DNA from: an uncultured Rhodospirillales bacterium
GTDB lineage: Bacteria > Pseudomonadota > Alphaproteobacteria > ATCC43930 > CGMCC-115725
NCBI GenBank assembly: GCA_903828515.1
Contig: CAIKMD010000009.1
Coordinates: forward strand, 1 to 64,000
DNA: 64,000 nucleotides
Direction: 5' to 3'
Each line of letters starts with the position of its first letter. Position 1 is the first letter of the stretch. The translations under genes were made by a program, and so were the position numbers. The notes beneath the pieces were generated by a model. The model did not search any database. It saw only the letters and a program-made list of their open reading frames with translations, and had not been told where the DNA came from. Below, in pieces: positions 26,430 through 35,713 of this stretch.

Positions 26430-27827
26430 TCAGACCGGATCGCCGATCATGCGACGATAGATCCGCTTCAGCGGCGGCTTCACGCCGAACTTGTCCGCGC
26501 ATTGACGCGCGATCTCGATCACGGCTTCGATCTTTGCCTCGAGATGCCAGGCGACATAGCCGATCGGATTGCGCCGGAAATAATGGAAGTTGAACCGGCG
26601 CCGTTCGGCCGCGGTAAAGACCTTGGCATTGCCGCCGAGCTTCGAGACCACCGGGGTGAAATGCGGATAGAGCGTCGCGTTGTGCAATTCGGTTTTCATG
26701 AAATTGCCGATCAGGATGTCGTCCATGAAGCCGTAATGGACGGCATCCATCAGCGAGCGGCGCGGCGCATGAAAGCCGATGCCGCGCAGGCGCGACGCCG
26801 GCTTGTGCATCGCCATGGGATCGAGCCACGCACGGCGGCGTTCGCCGCCGACGACGAAATCGAGATAGTCGAAATGACGCGGCAGCAATTCGAACTTGGC
26901 GAAGAACGCCTTCACGTCGACCCAATCGGCCGGATCCATCCGTTCGGCCCAATCGTCGTCGCCGGTCGTTTCAGATATCTGATACTCCGCCGAGATGTGA
27001 TTCGGATTCTTGCGATGAACGCCGCCGGTTTCGAGGTCGACCATCACGAAGGGTTCGAGCTTGCGGACCTGCGGCCGGGTCCAATGCTTTTCGACATCGG
27101 CCCAGGTGACCCGATAGGGATTGGCCCAGATGCTGTCGGCGCGCACATAAAGATGCTGCGAGGCCGAGGAAACGAAGCTGCCGGCGCCGAGGCGATCCAT
27201 CAGGCGGGCGGTTGCCCACACCATGCCCTTCTTGCGCTGCTCGGGCGGATCGATGGTGCGGCGGCCTTCGTCGTCGATGATGTTGATCATGTCGGCATCG
27301 ATCGCGCAGAGCGCGGCGACATAGGTCTTGGCCCGGTCGTAGCCCGCGATGAGATTCCGGATGAAGCGTTCCTCACCGCAGAGCGGCGAATCGTTCAGGT
27401 TGACCACGAGCGTATCGCCGGCTTCGACGATCAGGATCGCATCCTGGTTCTCGTTGTCGATGCACATGCAGCGCACGCCCGGCGAGAGGCGGCGCCATGT
27501 CTTGTAAGGCAGCACCTCGACGGTGAAGCCCTGCTCCACCAGCCCGTTACGAATCTCGGGAACGTAGTGATTGGGCAGCAGGATCTTCTTGTCGCGCGGC
27601 AACTGTGCCAGGGAATCGGGATGGAGATGATCGGGATGGCCGTGCGAGATCCAGATGTATTCGGCGTCCATCAGACCGGTACGCTCCGCCTCTGTCAGCG
27701 GCCGGTCGAGCGCCCAGCTGCCGAAATAGCACGTACCGCCGAGCCAGGGATCGGTCCCGAGCACCGGACGGTCGTTTTCCCAAAACAGCAGAGACGCATT
27801 GCCGAGCGTCTCGAATCCCAAGCGCAT
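26430..27827 (-). CDS. MBL-fold hydrolase related to the CMP-Neu5Ac hydroxylase core
   Basis: The 465-residue protein has a metallo-beta-lactamase fold with the zinc or iron motif SHGHPDHLH (His62, His64, Asp66, His67). Its N-terminal DPWLGGTCYFGSWALDRPL resembles the DPW and W-x-L blocks of the CMP-N-acetylneuraminate hydroxylase/UDP-MurNAc hydroxylase group, but I see no Rieske C-x-H motif, so a plain hydroxylase role is unlikely. The C-terminal 150 residues are unique to this type. It lies between flippase and GT8 genes, so it probably acts on a sugar nucleotide or glycan. The start at 27827 is inferred from conservation. Confidence 0.65.
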   Translation of the reverse strand: MRLGFETLGNASLLFWENDRPVLGTDPWLGGTCYFGSWALDRPLTEAERTGLMDAEYIWISHGHPDHLHPDSLAQLPRDKKILLPNHYVPEIRNGLVEQGFTVEVLPYKTWRRLSPGVRCMCIDNENQDAILIVEAGDTLVVNLNDSPLCGEERFIRNLIAGYDRAKTYVAALCAIDADMINIIDDEGRRTIDPPEQRKKGMVWATARLMDRLGAGSFVSSASQHLYVRADSIWANPYRVTWADVEKHWTRPQVRKLEPFVMVDLETGGVHRKNPNHISAEYQISETTGDDDWAERMDPADWVDVKAFFAKFELLPRHFDYLDFVVGGERRRAWLDPMAMHKPASRLRGIGFHAPRRSLMDAVHYGFMDDILIGNFMKTELHNATLYPHFTPVVSKLGGNAKVFTAAERRRFNFHYFRRNPIGYVAWHLEAKIEAVIEIARQCADKFGVKPPLKRIYRRMIGDPV

Positions 27828-27899
27828 TACCGACGCTCCCAACCCCCGAACCCGAGGGGCCAAACCCTTGCAAGAACGGGCGATTGTCGCCCGTCCCGG

Positions 27900-29417
27900 T
27901 TAAGTCTTTACTAAAAATTTACGCGCGCCCGACCCGATCGCGTTGCGCAACAGGCCGAGCAGGAAGCTCTCGCCGCCTTCAGGCTCGCCGGCGGCGATCC
28001 ACAGCAGCAACAACGTCGCGCCATAGACGGCACCGCCGCACAACACGGCGTCGATGAAATGCGGCAGCACGACGTCCCAGGCAGCACCCGTCGGCGGCGC
28101 CCAGCCCTGGCCGGTGAACCACAGCACCAAGCTCATCGCGGCGATCGCCACGGTCGGGCGCCACACGCAGGCGATCCAATCGGCGAGCCAAATGCCGACG
28201 GCATTGCCGGTCACCACGGCGAAAGCGACCCCTTCGAGGACCGTGACCAGCGCGCGCGCGACCGCGACACCCCAAAGGCCCCAATACCAGGCGCTGACCA
28301 GGCAGACCACGACGCCGATCACCGCGAAGACCGCGTTGAGCACGAAATTGTTGCGGACATGGCCGGTCACCACCATCGCGGTGGCGCCGATGCTGGTCAC
28401 CAGCGCGAACGGCGCCGAGGCCGCGACCAGCGCGATCACGAAGCCGGCCGTCGACCAGCTTGGCCCCAGCGCGATGTCGACGACGTCGGAAGCGACCGCC
28501 GACATGCCGATGGCGGCGGGCAGCAGCGGCACGGCGATGACGCCGATGGTACGCCGGAACGCATAGGCGAAGTTTCCCGCCTCGTTGCGCGCGGCGGTGA
28601 AGCCCGAGAACAGCGCGCGGCAGATCGGCGCGACGATTTCGGTGATCGGCAGCAAGCCGATCTCGGAGGCGACCATGAACACCCCGACCTGGAACGTATC
28701 GAGGAAGCGACCGAGCACGATCATCCAGCTTCGCTCGCGGCCGAAATCGGCAATGGTGGCGGCCCAGGTCCACAGCGAGAAAGACACGAGCTTATGCCAT
28801 GCCGCGAGGCTGAAATGCGGACGATAGGGGTGCATCCAATAGGTCAGCACCCAGCGCAGCATGCGCAGGACGAGGTTGCCGATCACCAGCGCCCAATAGG
28901 AATGAAAGAACAGCGCGATGGCGACGGTGACGACGACCGATACCAGGCGCGGCATCAGGAAGAGCAGGAATTCCTTCTCGAAGCGGAAGTCGCGGCGGAA
29001 TTCGACGACGCCGATATTCTCGGTGCCCTCGAGCGCCGGAAACAGCGCGAGCACCAGCAGCACCGGAATGAGGCGCGGCTCGGCGAAGAAATGCGCGGCG
29101 ATCGGCGCGGTCGCGGCGATGATCAGGGTGTTGAGCAGGCCGCGCATCACGCTGAGCGTGTAGGCGGTATCGAGCAGATTATCGTTGGGCTCGGTCGAGC
29201 GGATGATCGCGTCCTGCAACCCGAAGATCGACAGCGCGTCGAAGGCCGCGACATAGGTGCTGGCAATCGCGATCAGGCCGAAATCTTCCGGCACCAGGAC
29301 GCGCGCCAGCACCAGCGTGCTGCCGAATCCCAATATCCGCGTGGCGATCCGCCAGAGGATCATCCAGCCCGCACCGATCATGGTGCGCTCGCGGATCGAT
29401 GCTTGAACCGTCGCCAT
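27900..29417 (-). CDS. Wzx-like polysaccharide flippase
   Basis: The 505-residue protein has about 12-14 membrane segments and the polysaccharide transporter fold: GAGWMILWRIATRILGFGST, LARVLVPEDFGLIAIASTY, and long hydrophobic stretches throughout. Such proteins move undecaprenyl-linked glycan repeat units to the periplasmic face. With the ligase-like gene upstream and glycosyltransferases around, it completes a Wzx/Wzy-type pathway. It lies on the minus strand, about 70 bases before the metallo-hydrolase gene. Confidence 0.85.
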   Translation of the reverse strand: MATVQASIRERTMIGAGWMILWRIATRILGFGSTLVLARVLVPEDFGLIAIASTYVAAFDALSIFGLQDAIIRSTEPNDNLLDTAYTLSVMRGLLNTLIIAATAPIAAHFFAEPRLIPVLLVLALFPALEGTENIGVVEFRRDFRFEKEFLLFLMPRLVSVVVTVAIALFFHSYWALVIGNLVLRMLRWVLTYWMHPYRPHFSLAAWHKLVSFSLWTWAATIADFGRERSWMIVLGRFLDTFQVGVFMVASEIGLLPITEIVAPICRALFSGFTAARNEAGNFAYAFRRTIGVIAVPLLPAAIGMSAVASDVVDIALGPSWSTAGFVIALVAASAPFALVTSIGATAMVVTGHVRNNFVLNAVFAVIGVVVCLVSAWYWGLWGVAVARALVTVLEGVAFAVVTGNAVGIWLADWIACVWRPTVAIAAMSLVLWFTGQGWAPPTGAAWDVVLPHFIDAVLCGGAVYGATLLLLWIAAGEPEGGESFLLGLLRNAIGSGARKFLVKT

Positions 29418-29612
29418 ACGGTACGCGAAACCCTCGCCGCCAAAGCCTAATGACCGCCGCCGGAACGCCCGCGCGACGCGATCAAATTAGGCGCGATTCC
29501 CTTAAGAAATCGGCAGGAAACAGGGTTAACGCGGGGGAGAAACCGGAGAAATCAGGGGGTTCGGTTAGGCCGCCTGGCCTTCAATGAACGAAGAGCCGTT
29601 CGGGCACCGGCA

Positions 29613-30653
29613 TCAGACCGGTTTCCCCTGCCACAACGTGTCGCAACCGCTTTCCGTAACCGCGACGAGCGCCGACGCATAAGCCGTTTCGCCGCCCTCC
29701 GTGGCGCTCGCGGTCACGGCATAAACCGCGCCGGCTTCGATTGGGTCGCCCGGCCCTTCGTCGAGCGAGAGGCCGATCGCGTTCGCGGCAACGCCATCCG
29801 GCAGATGCGCCCCGCCCCGTGCCATGGCGAGGGCGGCGGCGAGCGCTTCCCGCGCGCGCGCCGCACCGGCCCCGCGCCCGATCGTCACATAGCCCGACGC
29901 CCAATACCCGTGGTTCTGCACGGCGATGCCGGCATTGGCGGGATCGAGCACGCGCTCGTCGCTCGCCGCATCGAGCGGCAGCGGTACGCCGCCGGGCGAA
30001 AGGCTCGCCATCGCGCGCGCATCCTGCGCGCCCGCTGCGATGGCCGCACGCTCCGCCGCCAGCCCGGCGCTGCGCACGCCGGCGCCCGTGCGCACGCTCG
30101 CGGCAAACGCGTCCGTTGCCGTCGCGAGAAGGCGCGCCGCGCCGCGCATCAGCTCGATCTCGCAGGGCGACTTACGCCGCCGCACCGCATCGAGTTCTTG
30201 ATCGAGCGAAAGCAGCGCACGCGGCGCCACCGCTTTGGCAATGCCCACATAAAGCGCCTGCGGCAGCGTGCCGAACGCCCAGGTGGCAAGCGCATGGCCG
30301 TCGCCGACGGATTCGGCGATGAGCTTCGTTGCAGTGCCAATCGGCCGCACGTCCTCGACCCAGGTCAGACGCTTGGCGATGTCCATCATCTTGGGCGTGC
30401 CGGGTGCGAAGATAACCAACGGCCCCTCGCGCGGCACGAGCGCCAGCGTCGCCCCGAGCTTCGGGGTAAAGCCGGTGAGATAGGCCAGCGCGCCGTAATC
30501 GCCCGGATGGCCGTGGACGGCAAGCACGGCAGCGCCCGCGCGCGCCATCGCTTCACGCACGCGCGCGAGCCGGCCCTCATATTCGCTGCGCGGCAGCGCG
30601 CGTTCGTCCCAGTCATAGGGGCCGGTGAGCAGTGTCGATTCGAGAATCCGCAT
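29613..30653 (-). CDS. M24-fold (aminopeptidase P/creatinase-like) protein, probably without metal
   Basis: The 346-residue protein has an N-terminal domain (ALAYLTGFTPKLGATLALVP, DIAKRLTWVEDV) like those of aminopeptidase P-type proteins and a C-terminal pita-bread-like domain (LDAVRRRKSPCEIELMRGAA). The metal ligands of active M24 peptidases (two Asp, His, two Glu) cannot be placed, since the region AGIAVQNHGYWASGYVTIGR replaces the usual D..D..R stretch. It may be a metal-free hydrolase or an inactive partner of the gene 3 bases upstream. The role is unknown. Confidence 0.65.
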   Translation of the reverse strand: MRILESTLLTGPYDWDERALPRSEYEGRLARVREAMARAGAAVLAVHGHPGDYGALAYLTGFTPKLGATLALVPREGPLVIFAPGTPKMMDIAKRLTWVEDVRPIGTATKLIAESVGDGHALATWAFGTLPQALYVGIAKAVAPRALLSLDQELDAVRRRKSPCEIELMRGAARLLATATDAFAASVRTGAGVRSAGLAAERAAIAAGAQDARAMASLSPGGVPLPLDAASDERVLDPANAGIAVQNHGYWASGYVTIGRGAGAARAREALAAALAMARGGAHLPDGVAANAIGLSLDEGPGDPIEAGAVYAVTASATEGGETAYASALVAVTESGCDTLWQGKPV

Positions 30654-30656
30654 GGC

Positions 30657-31769
30657 TCAGACCCCGACCGTGCCGAGCTCGGCCCATTTCGTGCTGAGCG
30701 ACTCGAAGCCGGTCGCGGTCACGCGCACCGGCTCGCCGCACAGCAGATAGCCGGTCTCGGGCAAATACTGGTTGGGATGGACGACGAACACCATATCCTC
30801 CTCGAGGATCGTCTGGTTCTCGATGCCGATATCGCCCGGCGCGATCGAGCCCGTGCCCATGCCATGGCCGCGGCGGTTCATGTAGGGCGGCCGGTTATAT
30901 TTTTCGTAGCCGCAATCGGTCAGCACGGCGTCGACTGCGCCGGCGACGTCCGAGACCTTGATTCCGGGACGGATGATCTCGATGCCCGCGCTCATCGCCC
31001 GCACCACCAGCGCGTATTTCTCCGCCAGAACATTCGACGGCGGGCCGACCGAGGCGCTGCGGCAGATTTGCCCGAACTGCCCGTCATAGGCGGGCGTCGA
31101 TTCGGCGATGATGACGTCGCCGCGCTCGAGCGGCCGGTTGCTCGACGCGCCGACGCCCTGCTGATGCGGTCCGCCGCTCAGCATCAGGAAATTGTCGTTG
31201 GCGCCGAGCCCTCTCGCATAAAGGTTCATCTCGACCGCAAGGTCGCATTCGCGCATTCCCACACGGCCGACGGCGAGCATGTGCTCGTGCGTCTTTTCGG
31301 CGATCGCGACGGCCTTGCGCGCGTTCGCGATCTCCTCCTCGGTCTTTGGGGCCGTGACCTCGTTCACCGCGTCGTCGAACGGCAGCGCGTCCGTTCCGAC
31401 GATGTCGAGAAGTTTCACGGCAAGCTCGTGCGGCATGAGGCCAAGGCCGGTGGTCGCGATGCGGCCGGGCGAACGCTGGCGCAGCAACTCGGCGAGCGCA
31501 GCCGCGAGATCGTCGCTCGCGGTCAGCTTCAGCTCGGGGCGCCGGAGCGAAGCGCGCTCGGCATCGTAGGCTGGCGTGACGATCATCCGCTCGGTGCCGT
31601 CGGCGCGGAGCACGAGCGCGCTCTCGCCGAGCGCGCGATAGCCCATGAGATGCGCCGCCAGGTTGATCCGCGCCAAATGATGCTTGGCGTTCGACAGCGC
31701 GATGAGCGTGTCGACCCGTTCCGCCGCCATGCGGCGAAGCACGCGCTCGATCCGTTCGGCCCGATTCAT
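30657..31769 (-). CDS. M24-family peptidase/creatinase-like protein
   Basis: The 370-residue protein has the full M24 layout: an N-domain (NAKHHLARINLAAHLMGYRA), KTEEEIANARKAVAIAEKTH, GQFGQICRSASVG in the position of the first metal ligands, HGMGTG with the conserved His, LEEDMVFVVHPN and GEPVRVT with Glu. The first two ligand Asp residues appear replaced (AESTPAYDGQFGQICR), as in metal-free creatinase. It likely cleaves a small C-N bond substrate rather than peptides. An AAGGAG site precedes the ATG. It forms an operon with the next M24-like gene. Confidence 0.75.
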   Translation of the reverse strand: MNRAERIERVLRRMAAERVDTLIALSNAKHHLARINLAAHLMGYRALGESALVLRADGTERMIVTPAYDAERASLRRPELKLTASDDLAAALAELLRQRSPGRIATTGLGLMPHELAVKLLDIVGTDALPFDDAVNEVTAPKTEEEIANARKAVAIAEKTHEHMLAVGRVGMRECDLAVEMNLYARGLGANDNFLMLSGGPHQQGVGASSNRPLERGDVIIAESTPAYDGQFGQICRSASVGPPSNVLAEKYALVVRAMSAGIEIIRPGIKVSDVAGAVDAVLTDCGYEKYNRPPYMNRRGHGMGTGSIAPGDIGIENQTILEEDMVFVVHPNQYLPETGYLLCGEPVRVTATGFESLSTKWAELGTVGV

Positions 31770-32071
31770 GCGGAAACTCCTTGCGATGCAGGCGCAAACC
31801 TAGCGGGTTTGCCGCGCGGTGTGTAGGCAGGGGACGTGGGTGGCAAACGGCGTGTTGATCGGTCCGTCACCGGCGGCCGCAGCTCGCCTGCCGGCACGTT
31901 CCTGACCGCCGGCGATGGCCGCGTTCGGGTGAAAAGCGGACCTGTCGACAAGGGTCTCGGGTCGACGCTATTGACCCACGTTCGGCGTGGCCGGCGACGG
32001 CTTTGCCCCCCGAAGCCCATCGGGCGTAGGCTGCCGAAGATCGACGCCGCTCCATCACGATGAGGGAAACG
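31770..32071. other. Divergent intergenic region
   Basis: About 300 bases separate the M24 operon from the divergent yghU-like gene. The sequence is GC-rich. Long open frames cross it on the minus strand, but they are antisense to yghU and have no start context. I see no clear promoter or RNA here. Confidence 0.4.
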
Positions 32072-32941
32072 ATGACCGATACAACCTACACGCCGCCGAA
32101 GGTCTGGACCTACAAGCCCGATGGCGGGCGATACGCCGCCACCAACCGCCCGATCGCCGGAGCGACCCACGAAAAAGAACTGCCGGTCGGGCGCCACCCG
32201 CTGCAGCTTTATTCGCTGGCGACGCCCAACGGCGTGAAGGTCACCATCATGCTGGAAGAGCTTCTGGCGCTGGGCCATCGCGGCGCCGAATACGACGCAT
32301 GGCCGATCAAGATCGGCGAGGGCGATCAGTTCGGCAGCGGCTTCGTCGCGGTCAATCCGAATTCCAAGATCCCCGCTCTGCTCGACCGCTCCGAACCCAA
32401 GCCGGTCCGCGTCTTCGAATCCGGTTCGATTCTCGTTTATCTCGCCGAGAAGTTCGGCGCCTTGCTGCCGACGACACGCGCCGAGCGCGCCGAATGCCTG
32501 TCCTGGCTGTTCTGGCAGATGGGAAGTACGCCTTATGTCGGCGGCGGCTTCGGCCATTTCTACGCCTACGCGCAGACCAAGATCGAATATGCCATCAACC
32601 GCTTCACCATGGAAACAAAGCGCCAGCTCGATGTGCTCGACCGTCGGCTGGCCGAAAGCGAGTACATCGCCGGGAACGCTTATACGATCGCCGACATCGC
32701 GATCTGGCCGTGGTATGGCGGCCTGGCGCAGCACAACCAATATGGCGGCAGCGAATTCCTGTCGGTGCAGGATTACAAGAATCTGCAACGCTGGACGACG
32801 CAGATCGGCCAACGCCCGGCGGTGAAACGCGGGCGCAAGGTCAATCGCCTGAGCGGCGATCCCGCGGATCAATTGCACGAACGGCATGATTCCGGCGACT
32901 TCGACACGAAGACACAGGACAAGATCGCCGCCAAAAGCTGA
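32072..32941 (+). CDS. yghU: YghU-type glutathione transferase (disulfide-bond oxidoreductase)
   Basis: The 289-residue protein has an N-terminal extension (PPKVWTYKPDGGRYAATNRP) specific to the YghU/YfcG-like group, then the thioredoxin-like GST domain with SLATPNGVKVTIMLEEL (a Thr-Pro-Asn glutathione site instead of Tyr or Cys), NPNSKIPALLD and the all-helical C-domain (GNAYTIADIAIWPWYGGL). These enzymes reduce small disulfides with two bound glutathiones. A GAGGG site precedes the ATG at 32072. It stands alone. Confidence 0.9.
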   Translation: MTDTTYTPPKVWTYKPDGGRYAATNRPIAGATHEKELPVGRHPLQLYSLATPNGVKVTIMLEELLALGHRGAEYDAWPIKIGEGDQFGSGFVAVNPNSKIPALLDRSEPKPVRVFESGSILVYLAEKFGALLPTTRAERAECLSWLFWQMGSTPYVGGGFGHFYAYAQTKIEYAINRFTMETKRQLDVLDRRLAESEYIAGNAYTIADIAIWPWYGGLAQHNQYGGSEFLSVQDYKNLQRWTTQIGQRPAVKRGRKVNRLSGDPADQLHERHDSGDFDTKTQDKIAAKS

Positions 32942-33027
32942 GGACATGGGTTGCTCGGGCGCGACATCCATCGTGCGAAACGATGGGCGCCAATACGCGA
33001 CGGGCGCGGTTACCGGAACGAGCGAAA

Positions 33028-34044
33028 CTATTTCGCCGGCAACGGCACGACGTAGCGCATGTCGATCACGGTCTTCGGCTCGAACTCGCCCTTCACCATG
33101 CCCTGCGATTTGTACCAGGCGATTTGGGACAGAACATCCTGCACATCGAGCCTGCCGTCGGGATCGACGTAAGAAATGCCCTGCTTCACCTGCTGAACCG
33201 GTTGTTCGACATATTTCGAGATCAGCCCGAGAGTGTCCGACGTTGTCGAACTTTCGGTCGGCTTTCCGTCCGCTCCGATGAAGGCGGCAGCGTAATCCCG
33301 TCGACCTTTGCCGACGGCCCGAAGGTATCGCTGGATCATCTCGCGACGATCATTGGCGGTGCGGGTCGCGACAAACATCACGCCGGTCTGCCAAGGCACC
33401 ACGTCCCCCGTAAACCCGATGAGTTTCATGTCGTCGCGCTGGAGGGATGGCGCGGCGGACGTTGCGGCAACGATACCGGACTCCGCCTGTCCACCGGTTA
33501 CCGCGGATATTATGTTGGGAGTCGATTGCAGCGGTAACATGCGGATCGACGCGGGATCGAAGCCCAATTTTTGAGCGATCAGAACGAGCGCGTAGTGCGT
33601 CGTCGAGCCCAGCGTGGCGATGGCCATCGAATGGCCCGGCAGGTCACGATAGGATTTTAGCCCCGCCGCATAAGCCTTGTTGGACACGACGGTCGCGAAG
33701 AGCGGGAATCCCGCGGCGTCATTGATGTTCGGCGCGATCAATCGCAGCGAGCCTTGACCGGCCAAATTGTAGAAGGCGGCGGTGAGGCCGGTTGCACCGA
33801 CATCGACATCGCCAGAGAGGACGGCCGACGAAATCGGTTCGGCGCCCGTGAAAAAGACAAATTCGGCGGTCAATCCTTCAGCAGCGAAATAGCCTTTCTC
33901 CTTTGCGATATAGAGAGGGCCATTTCCCGCCAGCTTGATGATGCCGATTTTTATCGTTTCGGCAGCCGCCTGAGGCGATAGAACGATTGCCATAACAACG
34001 AGAAACGCCGCCGCCGCACATGCGATTCCATTGTTCGATTTCAT
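33028..34044 (-). CDS. Periplasmic substrate-binding protein, NMT1/SsuA-like
   Basis: The 338-residue protein has a signal peptide (AFLVVMAIVLSPQAAA) and then TIKIGIIKLAGNGPLYIAKE, KGYFAAEGLTAEFVFFTGAE and SGDVDVGATGLTAAFYNLA, typical of the NMT1/THI5/SsuA type II binding proteins that feed ABC importers for sulfonates, nitrate or pyrimidine precursors. No permease or ATPase gene is adjacent in the window, so it is an orphan unless they lie elsewhere. The start at 34044 follows a GGGGG stretch. The ligand cannot be told. Confidence 0.8.
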   Translation of the reverse strand: MKSNNGIACAAAAFLVVMAIVLSPQAAAETIKIGIIKLAGNGPLYIAKEKGYFAAEGLTAEFVFFTGAEPISSAVLSGDVDVGATGLTAAFYNLAGQGSLRLIAPNINDAAGFPLFATVVSNKAYAAGLKSYRDLPGHSMAIATLGSTTHYALVLIAQKLGFDPASIRMLPLQSTPNIISAVTGGQAESGIVAATSAAPSLQRDDMKLIGFTGDVVPWQTGVMFVATRTANDRREMIQRYLRAVGKGRRDYAAAFIGADGKPTESSTTSDTLGLISKYVEQPVQQVKQGISYVDPDGRLDVQDVLSQIAWYKSQGMVKGEFEPKTVIDMRYVVPLPAK

Positions 34045-34153
34045 TGCAAGCCCCCGAGCGTTCGCGCCGAGGATAGGTATCATTTTGGCGGAGCGGCGGA
34101 TAGCACGATGTCGCCGATCGGCACGCCGCCGACCCACGCGTTTGCCGGGGGCA

Positions 34154-34182
34154 ATGTCCGGTGTTGGAGATGGAGCGGCCGG
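34154..34182. repeat. Diverged direct-repeat block, left copy
   Basis: About 29 bases beginning atgtccggtgttggagat match the block at 36716-36744 at roughly 25 positions. It lies 42 bases before the 87-base repeat, and its partner stands in the same order and orientation 110 bases before the right copy. The two blocks therefore look like parts of one longer, partly decayed duplication. Confidence 0.5.
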
Positions 34183-34224
34183 ACGCCGGCTATCTCACCC
34201 TTCCGGGATTCGCCGTGGTGCGGT

Positions 34225-34311
34225 TCAGCCCTTCGCGGAGGCCGCGAGCTCGCCGTTCTCGGTCAGGAGCTTGTCGAAATAGGCGATGGTGTTCTTGAGC
34301 CCGGTCTCGAG
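34225..34311 (-). pseudogene. Duplicated C-terminal fragment of the UDP-xylose synthase gene
   Basis: This stretch is identical over 87 bases to 36855-36941, the last 29 codons (including stop) of uxs. It encodes the ending [20 protein letters not shown] and stop, with no upstream gene body. Identity stops abruptly at both edges. It is a dead fragment left by duplication or by insertion of the tad island, and marks the left border of that island. Confidence 0.85.
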
Positions 34312-34378
34312 GCTAGCCTTCGTCGCCGCTATCGACCAGCCGCTGGCACCCAAACCGGTCAACCCGACGTGTCACCTG

Positions 34379-35713
34379 TCAACTCGTCGTGATCGGCAGA
34401 AGCCGGGGAATTGAGAACGACGACCCGACACTTTGGAAAATCGAGACCAGTTCCGAAACGGAATTCGCCGACGATGTGCAGGAACTCGTGCCGCCCGTCG
34501 TATCCGAATAGAAAAACTGAGGCTGTGAAGCCATTTGTTGCATCGCCGAACACGCGGAAATGGCCGGTGAGTCCGTCGAGCAACTACCGGACGCCGAAGT
34601 CGATGCACCGTAGGCGATCGTGTAAACCCAGGTTCCGGCTGCCGTCGCGGCCGCTGCAGCCGAGACGCCTTGCGCACACTGGTTCTTGGATTTGCCCGAG
34701 GGCACGTTACTCGTCGAGGCACTCGCATCGCCGTCGCTCAGGAAGATAATGACGTTCTGGGCATTCTTTTGACCATTGGCGACCAGAGCGCTCTGCGCTG
34801 CGGTGATGGCATCCGCGTAATAGGTTCCGTACCCGCCAATCGCAGCAAGCCCTGCACACTTGGAGCCTCCCCCGCCGAGCGCGCTGACAAGATAAGACGC
34901 ACTGTTCAAGGAAGTTGCGCCGCTTGACGTTTTGTAGTCGGTTTGAAGACCGAGCACCTGATAGACCGGCGACGCGGCATAAGACACGATGGCGGGGTTC
35001 GTGCCCGAAGAGCAATCATAGTCGTAAACGGCCTGGCTCGAATTCTTCAGCCCGGGAAACACCATGATCCCGACGCTATCGATCGCAGGGTTCATGATCT
35101 GCAAAAGCGTTCTGCCACCGGTAAGACCGCAGCTGATCCGGGTGGCGCCACTGACAGAGCAACTGCTATCGGGACTGTTCATCGATCCGGTTGTATCGAC
35201 GACGAGCATCACGTTAAGCGGTGCGGTCGCGCCACCCGAAGCACCGGCAAGAGCCGTCGCGGTCACCGGGACGCTACTGATCCCGATGACCTGCGCAAAC
35301 CACATGGGCACGGACGCCTGCTGTTGGACCTTTATTGCGTTGGCCGACGTGCCTCCGCTGCAAGCGACACCGGTCGACGTCAGGCACATGAGCTTGGGAT
35401 AGCCCGTTGCCATTGTGACGTTCACGCCGGGAATCGTGTTCTTGTTTCCGGCAACCGCGCTGTACGTCGTGGCCGCCGCGAGTGCCGCGCTCGCGTTCGA
35501 GCCCGTCAGATATTTGGCACCGGCAAGTGCCGCCGCGTTCGTCGATGCCTGAAGAGAGCTTTTGACGACGAGCGTGTGGCCGACATCGATCGCCAGCCCG
35601 GAAAACCCCACGATCACCGGCATCAGGATCGCCAGGATGACGGCGGCAAAGCCCCGATCCGACCGCCATAAATTGCGTAGGCGTGCGCCGACGGAAGATT
35701 TGGACCCTCTCAT
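34379..35713 (-). CDS. TadG-like pilus assembly protein with von Willebrand A domain
   Basis: The 444-residue protein starts with the TadE/TadG-type N-terminus: RGFAAVILAILMPVIVGFSG, a short cytosolic head and one membrane helix, followed by GHTLVVKSSLQASTNAAALA. The rest is a periplasmic von Willebrand factor A domain with the metal site VVDTTGSM and IIFLSDGDAS. Several cysteine-rich loops follow. TadG-like proteins help assemble Flp/Tad pili, but no CpaB/C/E/F or TadB/C gene is here. The start overlaps the tadE stop by ATGA, so the two are coupled. Confidence 0.85.
   Translation of the reverse strand: MRGSKSSVGARLRNLWRSDRGFAAVILAILMPVIVGFSGLAIDVGHTLVVKSSLQASTNAAALAGAKYLTGSNASAALAAATTYSAVAGNKNTIPGVNVTMATGYPKLMCLTSTGVACSGGTSANAIKVQQQASVPMWFAQVIGISSVPVTATALAGASGGATAPLNVMLVVDTTGSMNSPDSSCSVSGATRISCGLTGGRTLLQIMNPAIDSVGIMVFPGLKNSSQAVYDYDCSSGTNPAIVSYAASPVYQVLGLQTDYKTSSGATSLNSASYLVSALGGGGSKCAGLAAIGGYGTYYADAITAAQSALVANGQKNAQNVIIFLSDGDASASTSNVPSGKSKNQCAQGVSAAAAATAAGTWVYTIAYGASTSASGSCSTDSPAISACSAMQQMASQPQFFYSDTTGGTSSCTSSANSVSELVSIFQSVGSSFSIPRLLPITTS

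Larger units (their letters stand above)
34045..34378. other. Intergenic region holding a repeat of the uxs gene end
   Basis: These 334 bases between the binding-protein gene and tadG carry no intact gene. They hold a diverged block at 34154-34182 and an exact 87-base copy of the uxs 3' end at 34225-34311, listed separately. The rest shows nothing I can name. Confidence 0.6.

Noticed and set aside
31766-32971. 401-codon open frame on the minus strand
   Set aside because: It runs antisense through yghU, whose motifs and ribosome site are clear.
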